Assembly (NCBI RefSeq): GCF_027596085.1
Contig: NC_072472.1
Span: 8,714,371-8,778,370, forward strand
Direction of reading: 5' to 3'
DNA length: 64,000 nt
From: Anoplopoma fimbria
Taxonomy: Eukaryota; Chordata; Actinopteri; Perciformes; Anoplopomatidae
Shown: positions 55,054 to 64,000 of the stretch, piece by piece
How the letters are laid out: every line of letters starts with the position of its first letter
Position numbering within the stretch: the first letter of the stretch is position 1
Notes under the pieces: generated by a model
Told to the model about the DNA's origin: nothing
Database searches by the model: none
The model's input: the letters and a program-made list of their open reading frames with translations, nothing else
Translations under genes and position numbers: made by a program

Positions 55054-55214
55054 CCTATGCCTGTATTTGCTCTTTTCTTCAGGAAAGAGTATTCGGACCC
55101 CACATGGGGATGTAACCCCAAAGCAAAGAAGCACAGTGTGCAGTCCGTTTTCATTCCCAGGTCAAACACTGCAGCAAAGAACGGGTTGTTAGATCATTGT
55201 CATTTTTATTTTTA

Positions 55215-55228
55215 TGTGTGTGTGTGTG

Positions 55229-55273
<45 letters not shown>
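55215..55273. repeat. (TG)n microsatellite
   Basis: About 29 TG units with one CG interruption. Confidence 0.98.
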
Positions 55274-55275
<2 letters not shown>

Positions 55276-56559
55276 ACCCCTGTCCGTCTCTCTCCTCTGC
55301 TATGTGCTGCTATGGGACTGTGTCAGTGACAGTGCAGAGTGACCATGCAGAGCCACAGACAGACGTAGAGAGAGCAGACAGGTCAAAGCAGGATGAAGCG
55401 GGCCTTGGGCTGCATTCTTTCAAAATTCTGCACCTTCCCACAGTATTGTGCAGAGGCGTAAGTTGTGTTTATTTGTGTTTTAGAACATCACTTTTGGAAA
55501 CAATCAAAAAGTAACATGTCATTCTTCTGATTCACTGCTTTGTCCTCTCTTCATTCACACTCTAGCTTGCTGTACCACCGCTGTCTCTCTCTCTCTTACT
55601 CACTTGCTTGTTAAGCCCTTGTCTTGCATTGAAAGTGGTCTCTTATGAGTCCTCATAGTACACAGCCTTTGATGCAACACAGTATTTTCTTCACTTTAAG
55701 TACTTCTACTTATAGCTAATGTTGTCATAGACATTGGATATCTGTTAACCTCTCTTATGTTGAAGGACAAATGAGATTGTTTTGGACACTTAGGAGTCAT
55801 CCTAGGTAGAAAAATGATTTATATGAAATGATTCAATGTGAGCCTGAGGCTGCGTTCACATTACAGGGCAAATTTTTCCCAAGATCTGATCTCTCTGTCT
55901 AGATTGATCACAATAGTTTTTGAAGTGACCCATATCCGTTGTAAGTGTGAATAAATCTGTGCAATGAAACATCTGACGTGCAACCTATAAAGTCACAGAC
56001 ATGGGGATTGCCGAGCATCAGCCCACTGTTCCAAAAATACAGTTGATGGGGTCCAGTGACTGCCAGACTCCTTTAAGATATTGCTCAATGTAATAGATCA
56101 GGGTTCCCCGTTACACAGAAGATATTCATAAATCATAACGTATGACTTTGTATGAATCCTAAAGAAAGATTTTTCATTTCAGCTAATATCTTATTTTAAC
56201 ATAGCATTTGTGAACTAAGTTAAATAAACCAAAATAATGTATGACTTTACTGTTTTGACATCCCGAAACACCACCAGTCAGGCAGTCTATGCGATGTTTA
56301 TAACATGTGATTTCATTAAATCAGAGTTTTGCTTTCTGAAACAGGACAAATGTATCAGAAGGATGGAGTAAATTGTAAAAACTTTGTTTGATAAGTTGAT
56401 TTATATGACGTACAAGACAAATAAAGATTATGATTTAGGATAAAGTGAATTAACGTGATGTTTCCCAGATAATGCTCTACATTTTCATATGGATTATAAT
56501 GGGAGATGAAAACTGAAGCATGAAACCAATTTGTACCATGCAACTATCATATGAACTTC

Positions 56560-56850
56560 TCCTCTGCATATGCTTTATAATATAGAAGTAATGACGTAAA
56601 ATCTCAAAACCCACCGGGCCAGAGTGTTTCAGAATATCACGCTGCAAACTGATTCAAGCTGAAAGCTATCAGTTCAAAGGCAATTAGTTTTGAGCTCAGA
56701 GGGAATACAAAGTTGTTCATGTTACGCCTTTTCATGAAAATCTTGTGATGGCTTATTAGCATCAAACAATTGATTCAAATCAACGTGATTCGAAAGTGCA
56801 CGGCAGTGAAAAAAGGAGGGCAAAGCTACGCAACTCAAATAACTAACAGA

Positions 56851-56885
<35 letters not shown>

Positions 56886-58260
56886 AACAGCAGACATAAT
56901 TTAATAAAGGTCAGTAAGGCGCAGAGTTAGAAGCCGGAACATTTCTTTACATGCATTTTCATGTGAATTAATTTAAACCTTTTCGGCTTCCTCCTTGAAG
57001 GACAAAAGTTTTCGGCTACTTCCCCCCATGTATTCTCATTAGCAGTTGGAACAAGGGGGGAGTTGCGAAACCACTCTTCATTACAATGAAAAAGAACAGT
57101 CTTAAATCAAGATGACTTTTTTTTTAAGAACATGGCAAAGCTGCAATTGGATCAAACTTATATAGAGAACACGTCCTTTAAAGTGAGAAACCTGCTGCAG
57201 GGGGAAACCCAAGGAGAACTCATCAGTGCCAGAACAGCATATAGCCTCATATGGAACGGACAGATTGACTGCAACCGCCATTTACACTTTATCAGCATGA
57301 GGCCAATGATTATAAAAGCGTGTCCCACTGGATCAATATGCTCAGGCACCATATAATTAGCTGAGGCCTTACCTTTTTTTCCATTCAGGAGCTCTACAGC
57401 AGTAATAAAGGCAGGTGATGGCATGGTTTAATACTCTCACAACGGACGTTGGCTTATAATTTCATACTCTCTGCTCGACATCCTATTAGAACCTAGACTC
57501 ATGCTGAGATGGATAGGTGAACAAGTTGCAATACATTGATGATGCTGACCTTTGTAGCGTGACCGGTCACAGATAAGTCTGCAGATATAATTGGCCCTGC
57601 ATGGCCACAGTCGAAGGGAGACGACCCGCTGAGGAGGATGCCCGTTATTAATAAAATATTGTCATTAAAGGCTTGTTACATAAACCCAAAGTATTATTTG
57701 TATCCAAGATATCTGCGTGAGCATACATTCTTACATTCTGCTATCAATCCATTCAAATTCTGACTGACAATGTATTCATTTAGTGGGTAAGAAATTCGGA
57801 GAGTGTCCAATTTAATATTTTTGTCAAGCAAAGTCAATTTATTCTATGGTAATGGCTTGGCCCCATGCTACTTGCCTATTCCTCATGAAGGAGACGGCTG
57901 GCAACAGTCCATTGCTAAGCTTGTGGCTCGTTTTTTCCCAGGCCAAGCCAGGGGGAAATAATGTGCCAACTAATAAAGACTCTATTTGCCGCAGCAGAAT
58001 CAATGCTACTGGACAAATGGCTGCATTTGGATATGCATAACACATAATGGATTTGCAGACGTATAATGCTGCATTTTATTAATATAAGCGTAACGGTACA
58101 ACAGTTGCACTTTTTCCAGGGCACTTTGCTAATATGTCAGATTTGCATCGCAGATTTCAATTCTTTATTGCAAAAGTTTAATATAGAGGCTGAGTCACAG
58201 CACTACTCCAGTATCAGACCTCTTGCTTGTCAGTCTTTTTATTCAGCGTGGGCGTGAAAG
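56560..58260. promoter_or_regulatory. Candidate conserved non-coding (enhancer-like) cluster
   Basis: Between 56560 and 58260 the DNA is largely free of simple repeats (apart from a GA run at 56854-56884). It is dense in homeodomain, POU, SOX and TCF/LEF-like words (TTCAAAGGCAATTAG, AACAATTGATTCAAAT, GGATATGCATAACA, TATAATTAGC). Open frames overlap on both strands here without protein similarity. That texture is typical of ancient vertebrate non-coding elements. Conservation cannot be judged from one sequence. Confidence 0.3.
56854..56884. repeat. (GA)n microsatellite
   Basis: About 15 GA units. Confidence 0.97.
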
Positions 58261-58973
58261 CCAGTCATTAGGAGTTGGAAGAGTTTACGGTGACTTTGAG
58301 TGGGAGACGATACATATTTTTACACACAGTACGGCTCAGTGGTTTATTTTAAGTTTTCAACTTTTCGTCCCTGTTTTAATGATATTTTCCAGGCTCCTAC
58401 TTTTAGAAGGAACTTCTACTGGGTTCAATTTATCAGACCCATATACATAATATTAATATGGAGACTTTAATATTATGCAAAGACAAAGAAATAGGCTGCA
58501 ATACTGTCTACCAAATACATACTAAAATAATAAGTTAAGAAATACTGAAACACAAATAAATAACTACAATAACAGAATAACATTTTCTCAGAACAGAGAA
58601 TGGTAATGAATGTTTTCTCTTTTCTTTTAAAAATCTTTAAGGTTAAATAAAAACCTCTACCTTACTGAATAAATCAACTGCTGACATCTCTATGCTTTTG
58701 CCATTATTTCAGATATTTTATTTGTCCAACATCTGAAAATGTTGTGATTTCCCTAATATGTGAATTTTAAGACGTTTGGAGAGCAAACATTGGATAACAA
58801 TAGCCGTATAACCAAGTCAGTAAGCATGTCAGTGCAACAGCACAGGAGCGTACGCCTTAGTCTGGGTATGAATTATATTAAAATACAAGCAGTAAAATTC
58901 TCTAATAGAAGTATTACGCTTTGTATGGATTCAGCTGCATGTCCGGTCAAGATGATATAATCAAAGAACAACC

Positions 58974-59033
58974 ATGTTGTGTAAAGATTTTATAGTAACA
59001 ACTTTTTGTTACTATAAAAACTTTACACAACAT
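58974..59033. repeat. 60-bp near-perfect hairpin
   Basis: Arms of 28 bp (starting ATGTTGTGTAAAG) with one mismatch and a 4-nt loop (CTTT). The almost complete pairing and tiny loop do not look like a microRNA precursor. Confidence 0.92.
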
Positions 59034-59260
59034 CATCCAGTTCTGCACTAAACCACAAGCAATAACAGTGATAAGATGACGAGTCGGTAATCTTGCTGTT
59101 GTACACTATCTCTACTACTGGGGTAAAGTTATTTTCAGGTAATTATTTCCCAAACTTTTATCACACACACCTCGGAAAAAAATACTAAGTTTCAGACCTC
59201 AGTGACCCCAATGGTGGGTATACAGCCATGACTGACTCTGTGTCTTATTAATGGTGTAGA

Positions 59261-59325
59261 GGCTTCGGTGGTTAAAGTGCCTGTCTAGTAAACATGTGAC
59301 CCTTGTTTCAAATCCCAGCAGTGCC
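59261..59325 (+). pseudogene. tRNA-Thr(AGT)-like pseudogene or head of a tRNA-derived SINE
   Basis: Contains an A-box (TGGTTAAAGTG), an anticodon-stem segment GCCTGTCTAGTAAACATG with AGT at 59287-59289, and a B-box (TGTTTCAAATCC) ending CAGCAGTGCC. This follows the vertebrate tRNA-Thr(AGT) sequence closely, but the D-arm is shortened and stem pairs are broken (AACATG for AACAGG; TGTTTCAAAT for GGGTTCGAAT). No CCA is expected. The A-rich DNA to about 59425 (AAATAAATACGAATAAAAAT) could be a SINE body and tail. Confidence 0.7.
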
Positions 59326-62300
59326 GTTATAGACAACCCTGATGTCCAGGTGTTCGCTGTATGAAAAACACAAATAGTTGCACTGAAATAAAAGTGTCAA
59401 ATAAATACGAATAAAAATGCTCAGCAAAACATTCTGCAGTCATGCAGAGTTGGAGTTTGGAGTTGGAGAGCAAAACTTAAAATACAAACAAGGGGAATCA
59501 ATTATTTCCCTCTTAGTACAGTTTATAAACTGCTTCCCGTGTCTTTATTTTCCTTTGTCAGGTAAAGTCTCTGTGTGAAACTTTAATTAATGCTCATTAG
59601 TGTCACTTTTACATCGTAGTCTAACTCCAAAGGGACTCACGCTGTATAGATAGAAAGAAAAATTGTGCAAACCTATGAGTTTATCATGCTCGTTGTCTCC
59701 TAAAAAAAGTATCCATCCACATCCAGCTCTATAAATAATAATTAAAACAAAGGCATAATGGCAGGGAGAGGTTGTATCTTAGTGAACCTATCTTAACAAA
59801 CTGGAACTGGCCTGACAGTACTTTAATTAAAGTTTATTTCAGCACAATTGGAATCTATTTGAGTCTACAGACCCAAACAGATTCCAGTCTTTTCTCTGTC
59901 CAAGAACTAGCTCATTTTATCTTCCACTATTTGGTTTGGTCTTTTGACACTGAAGCAATTATTGGTTATTCATGGAAGATCATCTTCTTTGCTTTTTTGC
60001 CAAGCAACTTTTAATCCAAAAAATAAAACACTGCTATGTTTCCTTTTTTGTTTCCTGTTACAACCTTCTCTCAGAGTTGCATTAATGTTCACCCAATTTT
60101 CTCCTCAACACACAGCAGACCTGCTAGAGATTTGGCCATTTGCATGCATTTAAATTACTAATTTTTATCTTTGTTATTTCACTGTCTTGTTTAATAAAAG
60201 AGTGTCCTGTTTTCTTGAGCCTCTGGATTAAAACTGTGACATGTTATGGATCTTTTTGACAGCAGTTCCTTTTCAATGCAATTTGAATGATCAACAGTTC
60301 TACTCTTCCTTCCCTCTCATAACTGCTCTGTGATGTAAGATGATTGCGTTCTGTAATTGTCACAATCAAACCTTACATAGCAGCTTTTCTGACAGCAAGC
60401 TGTAATGTTTATTCAATGACCATTAAAACATGAAAATGTGTGTTTTAGTTCTGCATGAATTTCTCTGAGCAGAACCGGTCTGAGGGTCGCAGATGTTTTT
60501 TCGCCCAACAGTCACTGATGCAGAGGGTTTACAGCCCAAATGAGAACTAAAGACCGTGTCCAGGTGTGCTGAGGGAGAACTGGCTTTCACCCTGTTTGAT
60601 TTTGTTCAGAGAAGTATTTTCTTCTCTCTTTGTTGTTTAATTACAACTGTGTCGTCTCCCTTACTTTTCCTCTGCTTTCGATAGTGATACCTGGCTTGTG
60701 CTTATAATATTTTAGTCCATAATGATATTTTCATCTTTTATTGTGTTTGTTTTGTTTTATATATTTAATTCATTTGATTTCACTTTTAACACTTTATTCA
60801 CATTTTACTTTCTTTTAGTCTGCATCAGTCTCCCACAGTCTTCTATATCTTCCATGTTTGAATGCATGAATTTATTGGTCTTATACAATAAATATGGAGG
60901 CTATCTACTGCCCATGGAACTACATTTTATTTTGAACATGAACTACATTCAGTGAGGTTTGCCAAACATTTCCCCATCGACTTCAAAGCAGGTTACCCAG
61001 ATGGAAAAACTCTTTATTTCTTGCCTGACTGAGGCCTCACTGGACGTCTAGAGAGGTGAAACAGAGACCTGCCACACCGCCAAGAAGCTTGGCCGGAAAG
61101 CAAGAGCTCTACTTTGAGCACTGCAGGGCTCAGAAGTGGTTCTGGGCAGGATGGATGCAATTTCAAATATCTAAGGTACATTACTCAGTGTGATACAGCA
61201 CTTTGGGCAGCCATTTGAAGAATTTTCTTAGAGATCTGATATTTGAAGAGGTGACATCTCTCAGTTCTGCCTGACAGTGTGCTATTCCAGTTCCTCTCCT
61301 TAATGGCAGCTCACTCCAGTTACATTATCAGTCTTAGTTGACATATCTGTGTAATGACTGGGGGTGTTTCTCTGAAGCATTGAGTGGGAAAAGTGATTGA
61401 AAAAATGTCTGAGTGCTACAGACACTGTAGCACTAGTTCTGATGCAGCTTTTTCCACTAATTGCAGAAAGCTTTGCGGATAAAGTAAAGATAGTACACTT
61501 CAGTAAAATATGCTGTACTGCTCTATAGAAATACATCTTTCCATACATAAACATATATTTTTGTTCTTACCTCTAGTGCTATTTAACAATCTAGATTGTT
61601 TTCGTGTGAGTCTCTTTAATATAATGGGATTATATTGAACTCAAAATAACCTCTCTCTCTTTCCAGAAATCATGACCTGGTTACTCAAGATAATCCACAG
61701 ACCAGAGCAGTTGTATGTTGAAACTACCATAGTTCCATGAAGTATTATCTGTATTTTGAGCAACAGCCCTATAGCTGGCAAAAGAGGGTGGAGCTCTGGA
61801 TACTGGCAACATGGAGGGAAGTTAAACATTGTTAATTTGCATGAACACACATTGCAATGATACAAAGCTGGTTAAAAGTCTGCAAAGTTTGAATTTAATT
61901 AGAAGTAAAAAAGTATTAGCAGCTAACCGTACTTTATGTTTCAAAAGTAAAAATATTCATTAGACAGCAGTTTTAACCACTGTAAGGCTGTTACATTACA
62001 TTAGTGGATTGTAATTATGACTAATGTATTCCTGTGCAAGCAGTATTTCAGTGTTTTAGCTATATCGGCTGGGGATAATTCTAACTAGACAATGTACTAT
62101 ATCAGCAGTGGATCAGATACTATAAAAAGTAAAATGTTTTCCTTTGCAATGTAGTGGAGTAAAAGCGATGTTCAAGTACTTCAACTTCACTATTGTATTT
62201 GAGGGAATAGATAAACAAAGTCTGTGACTTCGACATAGGAAACTGAAGTTCAGATTATTCTAGTTTATTTTAATCATGAATTAGCTTTAGTTACCAAACC

Positions 62301-62596
62301 TTTTCAGACCTTAACCAGAGTGATGGCAGAACAGCAATGCTCATATGGGTAGTTTGGAAAATAACTGATAAATAGTTTATTTTAGTTATGTCTGAGATAC
62401 TTGTTGGCAAATTGTTCTTTGCGTGGATCAATGAAGAAAGAGCACACTTTTTCTTCTCTCTCTCTCTCAAAATGCATGGATGAATAATGCCGATGAATAA
62501 GCTCCATGCCTAATTTACAGATGATTTCTCCCATTAATCTGCAGTCTGCAGATGTTGTTAATTTATTTTAACTCCTCTAACCTCCTGTTGTTGCAG

Positions 62597-62622
62597 CTGT
62601 TCGAGGACGGGAAGGGAAACTT
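62597..62622 (+). other. Possible 26-nt microexon (weak)
   Basis: A good acceptor with branch-like CTAAC (CTCTAACCTCCTGTTGTTGC then AG) and a consensus GTGAGT donor enclose CTGTTCGAGGACGGGAAGGG and AAACTT. No gene on this strand is otherwise visible, so the splice-site pair may be chance. Confidence 0.15.
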
Positions 62623-62650
62623 GTGAGTGAGCGTGTGTGTGAGACTGGGA

Positions 62651-62674
62651 GTGTGTTTGTGTGTGTGTGTGTGT
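62651..62674. repeat. (GT)n microsatellite
   Basis: Short GT run with one TT interruption. Confidence 0.9.
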
Positions 62675-64000
62675 ACAAACGTCTCTATGGGCATATGGAG
62701 GTGGTTGCTTGTGCACATGTGTTTAATTGTGTGTTTGCGTTCGTGCATGTTTTTGGGTGTTTGTGTATGCGGATCCTTTGCCAACATAGTGTGGTGTTGT
62801 TAGGGCAAAGGAACAGGTGGAGCACGAAGTGAGACATGCACAGCAAGCAGAGCCAGTTACGTCTCTTTGAACTGCAGCCACCACAGGACGTGACCAGAAT
62901 CCAGCTCTGCCAAATTCTACACACAGAACAGGGTGACAGTTGGCTCTTCTCAGTTCTCCATTAAGTGCATCCTAGTCTCCTCGGCCCTCCATCCTTTGGC
63001 TTGTGACCCGGAAATTGATCTGAGTGCTCCATATTCCAGGACAACCAGTTTCCTAAAATGCATCTCTATGAAGCCTGCCGAAAGAGTTATAAGGGCGGAT
63101 ACACCGATGTAACCTTTGCAGAAGTCTTTCGACAACTGATGCTGATGCAGCTTTATTCAATTTACATTGTTTTAAATGGCAGCGCCAAGGCGAGGAGGTC
63201 TCATTTTGTTAAAGGCCCGGTGCCTCATCTCCTCTCTCCTTGCTTCTCTTCCTGGCTTCCTTCGCACATGGGTGGGATTAAGACTCAAGGACAGGAGGCG
63301 AGGGAAGGAATCAAGGATGTACAAACTGGGAAATGGGAATGTCCTGTACGTGCGTTTGTTTCCAGAGATGTGTATTGGGGTCATGTGATATTGATGAGTT
63401 CATCAATCATATTAAACCTTACTGTTCTTCACTCCTCAAATTTTTTTTTTGTCAGTGGAAATAATATCATTTCAACCTGTATATATAGTATTTGACCCTT
63501 TCTTGTTTGAAAGTTGAAATAGATTTACTGAAGACTCTTCTATGTATGTTTGCATGATGTAGGTGTGCAATGTGCATACAGTATTTTCTGTACTTTCTTG
63601 TAATAAATACATGTGATTAGATAGAGAAAGAAAGACAAACTGCAATGATCTAATTTAGTCATTCAAGTTTCACTTTTAGAATCTCTTATCACTCTCTTGA
63701 TAGTACTGAAATGAAAACCTCATTCTGAGAAGAACTTCATAAATTTACATTTTTCAGAGGACAGTGGCAGACATCTTGGACATCATGGTCGACAAGATAC
63801 TTACTTTGTCTACCTGCAGAGAATTTTTCCAGCAATCTCAACCCTGTCATGTTGTTGTGGGATAGTAGTATTGTTTTCTTTCCCCCTTGTTAAAATGTTC
63901 TGAAGTGACTTGGCACCTCTAAACTTAAAAGGGAGAGTTTTGGTGTTTTGAAGTGCTGTTGTATGAGTTACTTCTCCGTAGTGGGTGTATAAGTAGATGA

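Larger units (their letters stand above)
54411..56559. other. Non-coding stretch, nothing assignable
   Basis: No supported exon. Contains a perfect hairpin at 55022-55053 and a TG microsatellite at 55215-55273. Confidence 0.5.
59326..64000. other. Non-coding stretch, nothing assignable
   Basis: No exon with family similarity. A TG-rich run lies at 62651-62674 and a possible 26-nt microexon at 62597-62622. The plus-strand frame at 63058-63495 is not recognisable. Confidence 0.5.

Noticed and set aside
58974..59033. MicroRNA precursor
   Set aside because: 28-bp arms with nearly perfect pairing and a 4-nt loop. No bulges or flanking stem, and no known mature sequence recognised.

Overview
This is eukaryotic DNA, almost certainly from a ray-finned (teleost) fish. 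Only a few kilobases are exonic. Introns have standard GT-AG ends, there are long CA/TG microsatellites, and there are typical fish repeat relics: a LINE ORF2 tail, an L2/SINE tail ending in TGTAA repeats, a TTGCTAGG-type repeat and a small inverted-repeat DNA transposon. No bacterial-type genes, operons or CRISPR arrays are present.

Two protein-coding genes can be read, both on the minus strand. (1) The 5' end of a Tks-family adaptor gene, best matching sh3pxd2b. Coding exon 1 (8186-8257) and exon 2 (5227-5307) encode residues 1-51, the start of the PX domain. The rest of the gene lies off the left edge. A GC-richer presumed promoter/5'UTR lies at about 8258-8800, and directly behind it is a 1.4 kb array of a roughly 217-bp tandem repeat (8803-10240). 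(2) About 4 kb upstream of that start, a complete five-exon gene for a 254-residue secreted LECT2-like protein (exons 18571-18520, 15789-15478, 15065-14981, 14509-14361, 12427-12261). It has a signal peptide, a basic linker, a six-cysteine module and a LECT2/M23 domain. All splice phases agree, all six LECT2 cysteines are kept, and one of the three zinc ligands is changed from His to Glu. The N-terminal six-cysteine module is not part of ordinary LECT2 and is the most interesting coding feature here.

From about 18.6 kb to 64 kb I find no exon I can defend. This part holds microsatellites, a possible TATA/G-quadruplex promoter region (20.9-21.1 kb), a nearly identical 377-bp inverted repeat with arms 2.8 kb apart (33.5-37.0 kb) with a 42-bp perfect palindrome touching its left edge, several other snap-back hairpins, a 362-bp MITE-like element (39.0 kb), a LINE ORF2 relic (54.0-54.4 kb), a tRNA-Thr-like pseudogene or SINE head (59.3 kb), and a stretch with the look of conserved regulatory DNA (56.6-58.3 kb).

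The two genes have no evident joint function. Tks adaptors organise podosomes/invadopodia and NADPH-oxidase-linked signalling, while LECT2 proteins are secreted immune and liver factors. Their shared strand and closeness may only be a local arrangement.
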